Assembly (NCBI RefSeq): GCF_005405465.1
Contig: NZ_BJEC01000001.1
Coordinates: 26,332 to 90,331 of the forward strand
Reading direction: 5' to 3'
DNA length: 64,000 nucleotides
DNA from: Weissella thailandensis
GTDB taxonomy: Bacteria; Bacillota; Bacilli; Lactobacillales; Lactobacillaceae
Shown here: positions 45,672 through 53,667 of the stretch, piece after piece
Numbering within the stretch: position 1 is the first letter of the stretch
Layout of the letters: each line of letters begins with the position of its first letter
Translations under genes and position numbers: made by a program
The notes under the pieces: generated by a model
The model's database searches: none
What the model saw: only the letters and a program-made list of their open reading frames with translations
Told to the model about the DNA's origin: nothing

Positions 45672-46585
45672 ATTTGTGAAACATTCATCTGTTCAGTAAA
45701 TTGTAATTTTGTTTTTTCACTTGCAAACAAGTATTCATGAAACTTACCACGCTTATTGGCAGTGTAATATAAATTATACGCATAACGTTGGCTGGCTTCT
45801 TGATATAAATCACTAATTTGTTCAACATAATCGTAAGTAGTAATCCAAAAATAATCATTCATGGATAAAATATTTTCTGCTAGCAGACTATGTTGCTTCT
45901 CTTCGATGAAAGATAAGTATAAATTTTTACCTTGCACAAAATAGGGTGGATCAAAGAATATAAAGGTATTATCGGGTTTGTACACTTTATTTTGTTTAAT
46001 GACATCAATCAGTTCATTAGCATCTAAATTATATAAGTCAATATCAGAAGCTCGTTCAGCAATAGCTTTTATTTTTTTGATAAGCGTTTTTTTGTTAAAT
46101 CGTGCATCTAATTGATATTTACCAGTTTGTTTTCTACCACCGATAGGGCCACCACTTATTATTCCGCTTCTATTCATTCTATTTAGCATTAATGTGGTAA
46201 ATGCATTTCTCAAAGACCTTGATTTTCCTGAAACTAGTATATGCTCTGACTTTATATCATCCCAAAATTCAATAAGTTGACTACTAGAACATTTACCAGG
46301 AGTAGTGTAATCAAAAGGAACATCTTTTATTAAATTGATTAGTTTTTCTGAATGATTTAATATATTAAACCAAACAGCATGAATGCTTGGGTCTAAGTCA
46401 TTAATAACGATACGGCTCACATTATTATTTAATAGAAGTTCAAATGCAATTCCGGCTCCACCAGCGAATGGTTCAATATAAGTACCATCAATATTGTTCT
46501 TTTCTAAAGTACTAACTACAAAGTGATATAATTGCGACTTGCCGCCTGGATAACGCAGGGGAGTACTTGTTCTTGTTTGTGCCAT
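45668..46585 (-). CDS. D12-class DNA adenine methyltransferase
   Basis: This 305-aa protein has motif I in LRYPGGKS and YIEPFAGGAG, and the catalytic motif FFDPPYF. This is the Dam/DpnM-type layout that makes N6-methyladenine, often in GATC. GGAGGTACCTT precedes the ATG. It follows the OLD-like nuclease/ATPase gene on the same strand, 54 nt downstream, so the two are likely one operon. It may protect DNA from that partner or from host restriction. The target sequence cannot be read from the gene. Confidence 0.85.
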   Translation of the reverse strand: MAQTRTSTPLRYPGGKSQLYHFVVSTLEKNNIDGTYIEPFAGGAGIAFELLLNNNVSRIVINDLDPSIHAVWFNILNHSEKLINLIKDVPFDYTTPGKCSSSQLIEFWDDIKSEHILVSGKSRSLRNAFTTLMLNRMNRSGIISGGPIGGRKQTGKYQLDARFNKKTLIKKIKAIAERASDIDLYNLDANELIDVIKQNKVYKPDNTFIFFDPPYFVQGKNLYLSFIEEKQHSLLAENILSMNDYFWITTYDYVEQISDLYQEASQRYAYNLYYTANKRGKFHEYLFASEKTKLQFTEQMNVSQI

Positions 46586-46639
46586 AAGGTACCTCCTTTC
46601 TTACAGAATAATAAAAAAATTAATAATTGGCCAGTGAAA

Positions 46640-48364
46640 TTATTTTATTAAACGGTTATATGCGCCACGTAATTTATTAATAAAATCAGCAACGCTATCT
46701 TTATTTTTATCGTCTGATGCCCACCGTTGAACAAGTTGATCCATAAATACTCTATTGTCTTTAAACCATAGTTTTATTTTAGCTTTTTCTTTCATATCAC
46801 CACTATAATCTTCACTATGTGGTCCATGATTAATGATGGTGGCTTTGTTTCTATTGGATCTAACCATTGTAGGCATTAGAAAAAATGTATCGTTTGCAGA
46901 TAAACTTTGTACATATTCCCATAGCATTTGTTCAATAGATTTATTTCCTGGAAGGAAGAATATGTTTTCATTTTCTATTCCTGATGTCGAAAATTCTGTT
47001 ATTTCTTGGAATTTGGTGTAATCTTTTTCATCAAACCGAACGTCTGCATCAACAAAGAACAACATATCTTTAAATTGACGGCCACCGTTAGCAGCTAATT
47101 TTGTTAATCGTTGCCAATCCATATCAATATCCAAAAAATATATTTGGTTTAACTCCTTAGCTTTTGAAATTCGAATTAATAGGGTTATAAACCAGCGAGC
47201 CACCGAATCTTCTGTAATCGCAGTAATTGGTTCTGAAATTGTCGAACTGTTTATGTATAAATCTGCCAAGTTATTTCTGAAAAAATCAGGACTGGGATTC
47301 TTCATATTTTTAACTTCGTTATTATCAGAATAATCTGTTGTTAAATACTCAATATTAACTGGATGTTTTAGATTAATTAGGTCGGCTGCGTGCTCTAGCA
47401 AACTAATACTGTGTGTAGTGGCAATTATCTGTAAATTTAGTTCTTTACTTTTTTTCACAAGAAAATCTAATAATTTATTTTGTGCTGCAGAATGTAGCGT
47501 GACATCCATTTCGTCAATTGCCAGTAGTCCACCATGATATGAATAAGACGAATCTTTAGATAATTCTTCAAATGACTTCACGGCTAATAAAATCTGAGTT
47601 AAATCATTTTGACCTGAAGAATTACTTATTCCACTATATTCATTTGTAACAATACCAGCATTTTTAAAATGATTATCCAATGTTAAATTTTCGAACTCTA
47701 ATATTTCGTTTTTGCTAGTATTGCCCATTATATATTTATATTCTTTAGAAATTTCATTTTGAACAGATGATGGTAATGTATTACGCATTGCTTTTGTACT
47801 TTCACCCGTAGGATAGGCACGAGATAAGCCTAAATATAGAACGGGCCATTGTATCTTAGCTTCATTATGCTTGGTTGCATCCTTTACAGGAATGAATCTA
47901 AAACGTTTGTAGTATTTTGTTGTAGAAATTTTCTGATAAAGATGTACAGGTTCGCCATTTTTTGATTGTTCCACATCTATTTTGTCAGTTTCTTTGTAAG
48001 TTACTTTGGTATTTTTACCTTTTTGAATTGTTGATCTATATGTAACTTGAGAAGGATAACTGTCTAATTGTGGTCTTTCACTAAATGTTATTGTTGTAGA
48101 TGGTTTTTCAGATTTATCGTCTTCTAGAACTGCTTTATCTGAAATTTCATCAAATAAAATAATATCCTGAAATTCACCACGAAATGGCTTGCCATCTACA
48201 GTTTTATATGTTTTTAATTCTGATGAATTAGTAAGTAAAGCTAGGATTGTTGATTTACCAATTCCATTTTGACCAGATATAATTGTTACACCCTTTTTCA
48301 AAGGTAATTCAAAGCCAGCCTTATATGCCCTGAATTTATCAATTTTAATTTTACTTATATACAT
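46640..48364 (-). CDS. OLD-like ABC ATPase with C-terminal TOPRIM-type nuclease
   Basis: This 574-aa protein has an N-terminal ABC/RecF-type ATPase. Walker A is GQNGIGKST (residues 31-39), followed by a signature-like SSGQNDLTQILL, Walker B LLAIDEMDVTLH and the switch His in IATTHSIS. The C-terminal half has TOPRIM-like marks: an acidic ITEDSVARWF and FFVDADVRFDE. This matches overcoming-lysogenization-defect (OLD) nucleases and GajA of the Gabija system in design and size, but no UvrD-like GajB is next to it. I chose ATG 48364 (MYISKIKIDKF, GGTGGG upstream) because the longer frame reads through a shared leader motif. It is likely a phage-exclusion gene. Confidence 0.78.
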   Translation of the reverse strand: MYISKIKIDKFRAYKAGFELPLKKGVTIISGQNGIGKSTILALLTNSSELKTYKTVDGKPFRGEFQDIILFDEISDKAVLEDDKSEKPSTTITFSERPQLDSYPSQVTYRSTIQKGKNTKVTYKETDKIDVEQSKNGEPVHLYQKISTTKYYKRFRFIPVKDATKHNEAKIQWPVLYLGLSRAYPTGESTKAMRNTLPSSVQNEISKEYKYIMGNTSKNEILEFENLTLDNHFKNAGIVTNEYSGISNSSGQNDLTQILLAVKSFEELSKDSSYSYHGGLLAIDEMDVTLHSAAQNKLLDFLVKKSKELNLQIIATTHSISLLEHAADLINLKHPVNIEYLTTDYSDNNEVKNMKNPSPDFFRNNLADLYINSSTISEPITAITEDSVARWFITLLIRISKAKELNQIYFLDIDMDWQRLTKLAANGGRQFKDMLFFVDADVRFDEKDYTKFQEITEFSTSGIENENIFFLPGNKSIEQMLWEYVQSLSANDTFFLMPTMVRSNRNKATIINHGPHSEDYSGDMKEKAKIKLWFKDNRVFMDQLVQRWASDDKNKDSVADFINKLRGAYNRLIK

Positions 48365-48411
48365 ATAACGGTACCCACCAATAATTCTAATTTTGCCATT
48401 TTTAGGTCGAA

Positions 48412-48446
48412 ATAAAGCTTTTAGCGTGATTCCTTTCTGCACGTAA
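48412..48446 (-). promoter_or_regulatory. Shared 5' leader motif, copy B
   Basis: Plus-strand AGCTTTTAGCGTGATTCCTT (48417-48436) then TCTGCACGT. It matches copy A upstream of the DUF898-like gene (42176) and, less well, copy C (49638). It lies about 50 nt upstream of the OLD-like start codon. Confidence 0.5.
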
Positions 48447-48475
48447 TATGTATCCACCGACAAGTGGATTTGCTA

Positions 48476-48838
48476 TTAAATCTCAATACCTTTGCTTGCC
48501 AGATTTTCAATGCACTCGTTGAGATAGGCATCATCATGTTCAGGATAAATAGGTGATGTTAGCTTCACAGATTGCAACGAATCATACGATGGAACTTTGG
48601 TGCCTCGATATAATGGATTTAACCAGAGCTCATTAGGCTGATAGCCTCGGCGTTGCATCTCATGCATCACTTTTTCATGGAACTGAAAGAGCTTGTAGGG
48701 TGAGTGGGTGAATACATAATCAACCGTTCGGTGTTTCTTACCCCAGCCACCACCACGAAGTGCACAGCATTCTCTATGTTGGCCAAGCAATTGTTGCCTA
48801 GGTAATTTAGGTATTAACTTTTCATGCCATAGTCTCAT
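48476..48838 (-). CDS. Pyrimidine-dimer DNA glycosylase-like protein (T4 endonuclease V family)
   Basis: This 120-aa protein (MRLWHEKLIPKLPRQQLLGQ, then HRECCALRGGGWGKKH) fits the Pyr_excise/TIGR02328 family related to T4 endonuclease V, which cuts at UV-induced thymine dimers. The N-terminal helix with RxLWH and the Glu in HRECCAL lie where the active site is expected. Normal length for the family. GAAAGG precedes the ATG. Whether it is active is not known. Confidence 0.72.
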   Translation of the reverse strand: MRLWHEKLIPKLPRQQLLGQHRECCALRGGGWGKKHRTVDYVFTHSPYKLFQFHEKVMHEMQRRGYQPNELWLNPLYRGTKVPSYDSLQSVKLTSPIYPEHDDAYLNECIENLASKGIEI

Positions 48839-48881
48839 TAGGTTGCCTTTCAGTAGTTTCAGTAGGATGGGTAAACACAGC

Positions 48882-49139
48882 TTAAAAAATAGAATATTGG
48901 GAACGAATTTTAATAAAGAAAATAATAAATATTGTTAATGAAACTAAGAAACTTACAGATGATAATAATTTTGTATTACTTCTATTTTCAATAAGTGCTG
49001 AAATAGAAACAATAATACCCAGTAATGCAAAAAAAGGTGCACTGATATCTAAATATGGAATAAAGTAAAAAAATATTGATACTACACAAATAATAATTGA
49101 AAAAATGCCAAGGCTTTTATCCTCTTTTTTTAAATTCAT
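48882..49139 (-). CDS. Small prophage membrane protein
   Basis: This 85-aa protein has three membrane helices (about residues 10-27, 30-48 and 58-78) and a charged N-terminus. I chose ATG 49139 because GGAGG lies at the right distance, rather than the longer frame from 49202. Lysogenic-module membrane proteins of this type sometimes act in superinfection exclusion, but no motif shows it. Confidence 0.55.
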   Translation of the reverse strand: MNLKKEDKSLGIFSIIICVVSIFFYFIPYLDISAPFFALLGIIVSISALIENRSNTKLLSSVSFLVSLTIFIIFFIKIRSQYSIF

Positions 49140-49244
49140 ACAAGACCTCCAACAGACATTTTGACAGTACAGTAAATTAGCCACACGTGATATGTATGCC
49201 ACAAATAGGGTGGCCCTTTTGTATGAATCATTAAATCATTTTAA

Positions 49245-49622
49245 TTACAAAACTTTTTCTGCAAGCAAGCGTTGTACATCTGATAAAGCTTCGCCTTTTT
49301 TAAATTGTAAAATTTCAGAAGGTTCAACCTGACCAGAAATCCAAATTTTGATTTCACCATCTAAGTCAAAATGACCGGCTGTTTCAGTTGCAAATTTAGC
49401 AATTGAACGATAAATGATTGATTTGTACTCAATTTTATTTGCTGTTAATCCTTGTTTGTCAACAATGATTAGTCGTTTGTCGGTAAATATAACCAAATCT
49501 CTTACAAGTTTATATGAATGTTCAATCACTTCTTCTGAAATAAGAAGTGGTTGAATCTCTGCTCGTACACTATCGTTTGATACTTTGGTAGCGTTACCCA
49601 TTAACCCGTCTAGTAATCCCAT
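49245..49622 (-). CDS. PH-domain protein
   Basis: This 125-aa protein is a single bacterial pleckstrin-homology domain (IFTDKRLIIVDKQG, YKSIIYRSIAKFATETAG, DGEIKIWISG). Such bPH proteins are common in phage lysogeny modules and have unclear roles. AGGAGTTTT precedes the ATG. Normal length. Confidence 0.8.
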   Translation of the reverse strand: MGLLDGLMGNATKVSNDSVRAEIQPLLISEEVIEHSYKLVRDLVIFTDKRLIIVDKQGLTANKIEYKSIIYRSIAKFATETAGHFDLDGEIKIWISGQVEPSEILQFKKGEALSDVQRLLAEKVL

Positions 49623-49635
49623 AACCTAAAACTCC

Positions 49636-49668
49636 TAAAGCTTTTAACGTGGTTCAGGTTTGCACGTG
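49636..49668 (-). promoter_or_regulatory. Shared 5' leader motif, copy C
   Basis: Plus-strand AGCTTTTAACGTGGTTCAGG (49639-49658) then TTTGCACGT, similar to copies at 42176 and 48417. It lies just upstream of the PH-domain gene on the minus strand. Confidence 0.45.
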
Positions 49669-49673
49669 GCATA

Positions 49674-50084
49674 TTATTTTAACTTCACATAAAAGTAGAT
49701 CTCTTTTTCATCAAGTTTATTACCATTTAAATCACATAATTTTAGCACAAACTTGTGGGGGCCTTCGCTAAAAGAAATTTGCTTTGCGTTTAAATTTATT
49801 CCAGTTCCAAAATAATCGTCAATTAATCGCTTATCTTCATCATTAGAATTAAAGTTAGGCTCAAAAATAATCTCATCATTCAGTATTTCAATGTTACGAT
49901 TGAATATTTTCATTTTAAAAATATATTTACCTGTTGGGCTAATGTAGAGCGCATGAAAATTGAATTTTAACTGTGTTTCATTTTCTTCGTTAGTTATACC
50001 AACTATACTAATAGTTTTATCATCAGGATTATTGGCAAATCCATTTAGTCTTAGATTAGTTATTTTTGGTTCAAAAAATTGCAT
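49674..50084 (-). CDS. Hypothetical prophage protein
   Basis: This 136-aa protein is predicted to be mostly beta-strand (FFEPKITNLRLNGFAN at the start, KLCDLNGNKLDEKEIYFY near the end). It resembles small phage proteins of the DUF6941 kind. The family name is uncertain. GAAAGGAA precedes the ATG. Confidence 0.6.
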   Translation of the reverse strand: MQFFEPKITNLRLNGFANNPDDKTISIVGITNEENETQLKFNFHALYISPTGKYIFKMKIFNRNIEILNDEIIFEPNFNSNDEDKRLIDDYFGTGINLNAKQISFSEGPHKFVLKLCDLNGNKLDEKEIYFYVKLK

Positions 50085-50232
50085 AAGGAAATTCCTTTCA
50101 AATTATTGAGTTTAAATTTGTAAGTTCAAAATTAAAGTCAACTGAGTTAGATATTATTAATAATAAAATGGAAAAAGATAGAATCCGTTTCATTATCTAA
50201 ACTCCCAAGTAGGAAATTTAATTTAAATATTC

Positions 50233-50709
50233 TTAGTCTTGTGTTAAACGAGAAACATTATTATAATTATCCCGAGTTTTTTTAACTTCAAGTGATGGTG
50301 AAGTTTCTTCTGCACTAATACTAAATCTTGTTCTTAGATTATTAATTTCATTCGTAAGCATACTACTTATTGATTGTTCTTGAGTTAACCGTTGGTTTAT
50401 CTCGTTTATTTCTTTGTCACTATCGTCTATTGTTTGTTGCTTTTTTTTGATATCTTCATTGAACTTATTTATAGTGTTTTCCAATTTTTCACTTAATTGT
50501 TTTGAATTTCTTGATAACCTATGTGCTTGACCACGCCAGTAAAAAACATAACAAATTAACATAATTAAGGTCACAAAAATGGCAGTTAAAACCATTAGAT
50601 CTAAAGGAAGGTCTACAAAATAATTAACGGCTATTCCTACAAAAGCACCAAATATGGCACTAATAGTACCGATTAATATGCTGTTAGCTGGTTGTATTTC
50701 ATTTTCCAA
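50233..50709 (-). CDS. Membrane protein with coiled coil
   Basis: This 158-aa protein has two membrane helices near the start (about residues 10-28 and 35-56), a basic junction (YWRGQAHRLSR) and a coiled coil (about 68-125, KKKQQTIDDSDKEINEINQR). AAAGGAGT precedes the ATG. It lies between the lysogeny genes. Function unknown. Confidence 0.55.
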   Translation of the reverse strand: MENEIQPANSILIGTISAIFGAFVGIAVNYFVDLPLDLMVLTAIFVTLIMLICYVFYWRGQAHRLSRNSKQLSEKLENTINKFNEDIKKKQQTIDDSDKEINEINQRLTQEQSISSMLTNEINNLRTRFSISAEETSPSLEVKKTRDNYNNVSRLTQD

Positions 50710-50745
50710 TTTTGTACTCCTTTCTATAGTTTATGTATAAAAAAT

Positions 50746-51144
50746 TTATTCATAAATCAGCTCTTTAACCAGTGGTTCAAACCAACTGGGTAGGTTAAAT
50801 TCGGTCATAAAATCTGACCAGTTGCGATATTCATTAGGTGTATCTATGTACACTAATCTTGCAATTATACGGATCGCTCGTTCATTAGTTTCTCGTTCCT
50901 CTTTATTCTTGATGTAAGGGGAGAACCTGTATAGGAATGACGGGTTAGAGAATTCAATGTGACTAATCTCATGAGCTAACCTAAAAGCAACGCTAATACG
51001 TGAATTATAGTTACGATTTATGTTAATAATTCTATCGTTGCAAAAAGCAACGTCTGGGTCATTTGGCCCGCCTAAAATATCAGTTATTACAATGCCTGAC
51101 TTTTCAGCCATAGCTAATAACTGCCTTAATAGTTCTTCGTGCAT
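50746..51144 (-). CDS. ImmA/IrrE-family metallopeptidase
   Basis: This 132-aa protein carries the zinc motif HEISHIEF (HExxH). Proteins of this family cleave the partner phage repressor when the host is damaged, releasing the lytic switch. It is 4 nt downstream of the repressor gene, the usual pairing. Confidence 0.88.
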   Translation of the reverse strand: MHEELLRQLLAMAEKSGIVITDILGGPNDPDVAFCNDRIININRNYNSRISVAFRLAHEISHIEFSNPSFLYRFSPYIKNKEERETNERAIRIIARLVYIDTPNEYRNWSDFMTEFNLPSWFEPLVKELIYE

Positions 51145-51148
51145 AGGC

Positions 51149-51523
51149 CTACTTACCGTTATCTTTCATGGTATTCAGCATAGCAAGAAGGGCTCTTTTA
51201 TATTCTTCTGATAATGGTTGGCCATCAAACATAGCCATGCCTTCTTCTGACAATGCTTTGTCTAGATCTACTGGTTCCTTTCCAGTAGATTTTTTATTTG
51301 TTTTTGTTCTATCTTCTACTAAGTCTGCTTTAGTAATGCCAAAGTAATCAGCTAGAAGTTCTATTTTGTCAATTCGAGGATAGGTTTCAGCAGATAACCA
51401 ATTATAAAAAGTAGAGTTCTTAATATTTAGATCATCTATGATGTTAATCCCGTTTTTCCCGTTTTTATTCATGTAGTAACGTAAATTATCGGCAAATATT
51501 TGTTTGCTTTTATTATTAGCCAT
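51149..51523 (-). CDS. CI-like phage repressor
   Basis: This 124-aa protein has an N-terminal helix-turn-helix (IIDDLNIKNSTFYNWLSAET) and an acidic C-terminus, with no self-cleavage domain. It therefore probably depends on the adjacent ImmA-type peptidase for inactivation. It is transcribed away from the cro gene, with the operator region between. GGAGGCATT precedes the ATG. Confidence 0.85.
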   Translation of the reverse strand: MANNKSKQIFADNLRYYMNKNGKNGINIIDDLNIKNSTFYNWLSAETYPRIDKIELLADYFGITKADLVEDRTKTNKKSTGKEPVDLDKALSEEGMAMFDGQPLSEEYKRALLAMLNTMKDNGK

Positions 51524-51597
51524 AATGCCTCCTTCCTAATACACCAACTATTATACGTTTATATTAAGTTAAAATCTATTAAAATACCACAATAGTG

Positions 51598-51626
51598 TTG
51601 ACACCCCTTTTAACGGGTTTTATAAT
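51598..51626 (+). promoter_or_regulatory. Early lytic (cro) promoter with overlapping operator
   Basis: TTGACA (51598-51603), a 17-nt spacer and TATAAT (51621-51626) form a consensus promoter. The spacer contains ACCCCTTTTAACGGGTTT, which matches the palindrome at 51855-51875 at 17 of 21 positions. A repressor bound there would block the promoter. Confidence 0.85.
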
Positions 51627-51657
51627 TCATGTATACCATATCGAGAGGAGAGAAAAT

Positions 51658-51849
51658 GTGAGTGGTAAATATACGTTAGCCCAACTTAGGGTAGGTAAGC
51701 GTTGGTCGCAACAAGAGGCTGCAAATGCTTTAGGTGTTAGTCAAGGATCATGGTTTAAATGGGAGAATGGAATTTCATTCCCTACTCAACCAAATGTTGA
51801 TAAGATTTTACGAGTATTCGACGTCAAATATGATGACGTTATTTTTTAA
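51658..51849 (+). CDS. Cro-like regulator
   Basis: This 63-aa helix-turn-helix protein of the XRE family (WSQQEAANALGVSQGSWFKW) starts at GTG 51658; the overlapping ATG at 51656 reads straight into TGA. GAGAGGAGAG is the ribosome site. It lies opposite the repressor, as Cro does. Confidence 0.88.
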   Translation: MSGKYTLAQLRVGKRWSQQEAANALGVSQGSWFKWENGISFPTQPNVDKILRVFDVKYDDVIF

Positions 51850-51854
51850 AACTC

Positions 51855-51875
51855 AAACCCCTTTAAAAGGGGTTT
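51855..51875. promoter_or_regulatory. Operator-like palindrome after cro
   Basis: AAACCCCTTT and AAAGGGGTTT form a 10-bp perfect inverted repeat around one base. The same pattern lies in the cro promoter spacer. No T run follows, so an operator is more likely than a terminator. Confidence 0.65.
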
Positions 51876-51898
51876 AGAAAATGCAAAAGGGGTATGAA

Positions 51899-52600
51899 AT
51901 GGAAAATAAAGTACAAATTTTTAACGGACTAAAGGTCACAGAAGTAAACGGACAAGTAATGTTCGATGCAGAAACCGCAGCAATTGGATTGGGATTAAAA
52001 CAAACTAAGTCCGGCAAGGCGTATGTGCGTTGGGAGACGGTTTCTAAATATCTTTCCCAGAAAGTTGGGAAAGGCGATTTTATCACTGAACCTCAATTTT
52101 ATAAGTTAGCAATCAAAGCTAATAACCCAGTTGCTGAGAAGTTCCAAGACTGGGTTACTCAAGAAGTACTACCAAGCATTCGGAAAACTGGTGGCTATCA
52201 GGTAAAGCAAATGACACCAATGGAATTGTTGGAAACACAGTATGAAGCATTGAAAGAAGTAGATGCTGCTCAAAAAGAATTGCGAAATGAATTCACTGAT
52301 CTAAAAGAACAATTTGGATTACCAAATGATTTTAGAAAGCGATTCACAAAAGCTCGAAACAAACGAGTGATTGAAATCATGGGTGGATATTACGGCACAG
52401 CATATGGGAACAAAAAATTACGCAGTGCGGTTTATAGAGAGTTGTCAAACTATGTGAAGGATCGTTTTCAAATTGGAGAATACGCAAACTTGCCACTATC
52501 AAGATTTGATGAAGCAATGCGATTGATTGGAAATTGGCAACCAAGCGAGGTTACTTCCTTAGCAATCGAAGGAGCTAATCAAACCGTATTGGAGGTATAG
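51899..52600 (+). CDS. Phage antirepressor (BRO-N plus ORF6C)
   Basis: This 233-aa protein has an N-terminal BRO domain (about residues 1-95, ETAAIGLGLKQTKSGKAYVRW) and a C-terminal ORF6C domain (about 125-225). I chose ATG 51899 because AAAGGGG lies upstream of it. Such proteins bind DNA or repressors and promote the lytic switch. It is the second gene after cro. Confidence 0.85.
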   Translation: MENKVQIFNGLKVTEVNGQVMFDAETAAIGLGLKQTKSGKAYVRWETVSKYLSQKVGKGDFITEPQFYKLAIKANNPVAEKFQDWVTQEVLPSIRKTGGYQVKQMTPMELLETQYEALKEVDAAQKELRNEFTDLKEQFGLPNDFRKRFTKARNKRVIEIMGGYYGTAYGNKKLRSAVYRELSNYVKDRFQIGEYANLPLSRFDEAMRLIGNWQPSEVTSLAIEGANQTVLEV

Positions 52601-52602
52601 GC

Positions 52603-52908
52603 ATGGCCTTTCTGGAGGAAAGAATCCAATCTCTTGAAGATCATTCACGACGGCAAGATGAACTCATTGATGAGTTGCTTAGAAAACTTGATGAAAACAA
52701 TCAAGGCGAACTACTAAGTATGGAGCAAGCCTATGTCAAGTTAACTGGAAACAAACATGTAACACCATCGGCACATAGCCAGTACATGAATAGCCTTGTA
52801 AAACGGGGACTCATTCATAAAGTTATGATTGGTGGCCGACCCAAGTATGATCCAAAAGAATTGGACGAACTAATCGAAAAGCGCAAAGTAACAGGCAGAT
52901 TTATCTAG
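52603..52908 (+). CDS. Hypothetical phage early protein
   Basis: This 101-aa protein has an N-terminal coiled coil (LEERIQSLEDHSRRQDELID) and a C-terminal part that reads like a winged helix (MNSLVKRGLIHKVMIGGRPK). Likely DNA-binding, but no family recognised. GGAGG precedes the ATG. Confidence 0.6.
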   Translation: MAFLEERIQSLEDHSRRQDELIDELLRKLDENNQGELLSMEQAYVKLTGNKHVTPSAHSQYMNSLVKRGLIHKVMIGGRPKYDPKELDELIEKRKVTGRFI

Positions 52909-52918
52909 GAGGTAAAAG

Positions 52919-53170
52919 ATGTTTGGAATGATGATGTTAATCCTAGCTGAGCATTGGTATCAGATATTACTCAGCTGGATAGCGATAATGCTAACAATCT
53001 TGGTGTTAGCAAAGCATGGCAAGATGCTTTGGAAAGTTATCCGGGGTTTGATTTTGATGTTTAGCTGGGTGCTAATTTGCTTGGTTGATGGAAAGGCTCA
53101 GGCAGACAAGATCAAATCTCATAAGCCTAAGCAACAAAGTGGAGTAGCACGAATTAACCAGGCAAATTAA
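52919..53170 (+). CDS. Small phage membrane protein
   Basis: This 83-aa protein has two hydrophobic segments (about residues 8-29 and 38-55) and a basic C-terminus. TAGGAGG precedes the ATG. Function unknown. Confidence 0.55.
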   Translation: MFGMMMLILAEHWYQILLSWIAIMLTILVLAKHGKMLWKVIRGLILMFSWVLICLVDGKAQADKIKSHKPKQQSGVARINQAN

Positions 53171-53191
53171 AGAAATCGGAGTTGATAAATA

Positions 53192-53437
53192 GTGGATATA
53201 CCAAATGCATTTGTTGATCACATCAGTTTTATAAAAGTTCTAGCTATTGCTGGAATTTTAGGAATGACTGATGAGAACTTAGCCAAAGAAATTGGTACAG
53301 AACCAAGTGTAATTAAAATGTTTCGTAATTTTAGATCAGATATTTTGGTAGCTCCATGGCTGGCAAATAATATCGCACATTTTTTATACAAAAATAGCCA
53401 TCTACTCATTGGAGTGAGTGATGGCTTGGGTAATTAG
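53192..53437 (+). CDS. Hypothetical phage early protein
   Basis: This 81-aa protein has a possible helix-turn-helix (MTDENLAKEIGTEPSVIKMF). Start is GTG 53192, with a weak ribosome site (CGGAG). Likely a small DNA-binding factor; no family recognised. Confidence 0.55.
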   Translation: MDIPNAFVDHISFIKVLAIAGILGMTDENLAKEIGTEPSVIKMFRNFRSDILVAPWLANNIAHFLYKNSHLLIGVSDGLGN

Positions 53438-53484
53438 ATTTCGACTTCAAATTACCCTTCAAGATTAACATAGGGAGGCACTGT

Positions 53485-53667
53485 ATGCCAAATGACTGGA
53501 TAGATCCACCAGATGATGAAACACCTTGGGGCTATGACTTCGAGGGTGACGAAATCTATTTAGGAGACAGAATTGTGGAAATAGATGGTGAGTACATTCC
53601 ACTAGAAAAGTCTGAAACATGGATAAAAAACAACGGTTACAAAGTTAATACGGAGGAAAGACAATGA
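53485..53667 (+). CDS. Hypothetical acidic phage protein
   Basis: This 60-aa acidic protein (DPPDDETPWGYDFEGDEIYL) overlaps the recT start by 4 nt, so the two are translationally coupled. GGGAGG precedes the ATG. Short proteins of this kind are common before recT in lactic phages; function unknown. Confidence 0.6.
   Translation: MPNDWIDPPDDETPWGYDFEGDEIYLGDRIVEIDGEYIPLEKSETWIKNNGYKVNTEERQ

Noticed and set aside
46640-48364. Gabija (GajAB) system
   Set aside because: The OLD-like protein fits GajA in layout, but the required UvrD-like GajB gene is absent. The neighbour is an adenine methylase.
51855-51875. Rho-independent terminator after cro
   Set aside because: The palindrome has only a one-base centre and no T run, and it matches the promoter operator. 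An operator is more likely.
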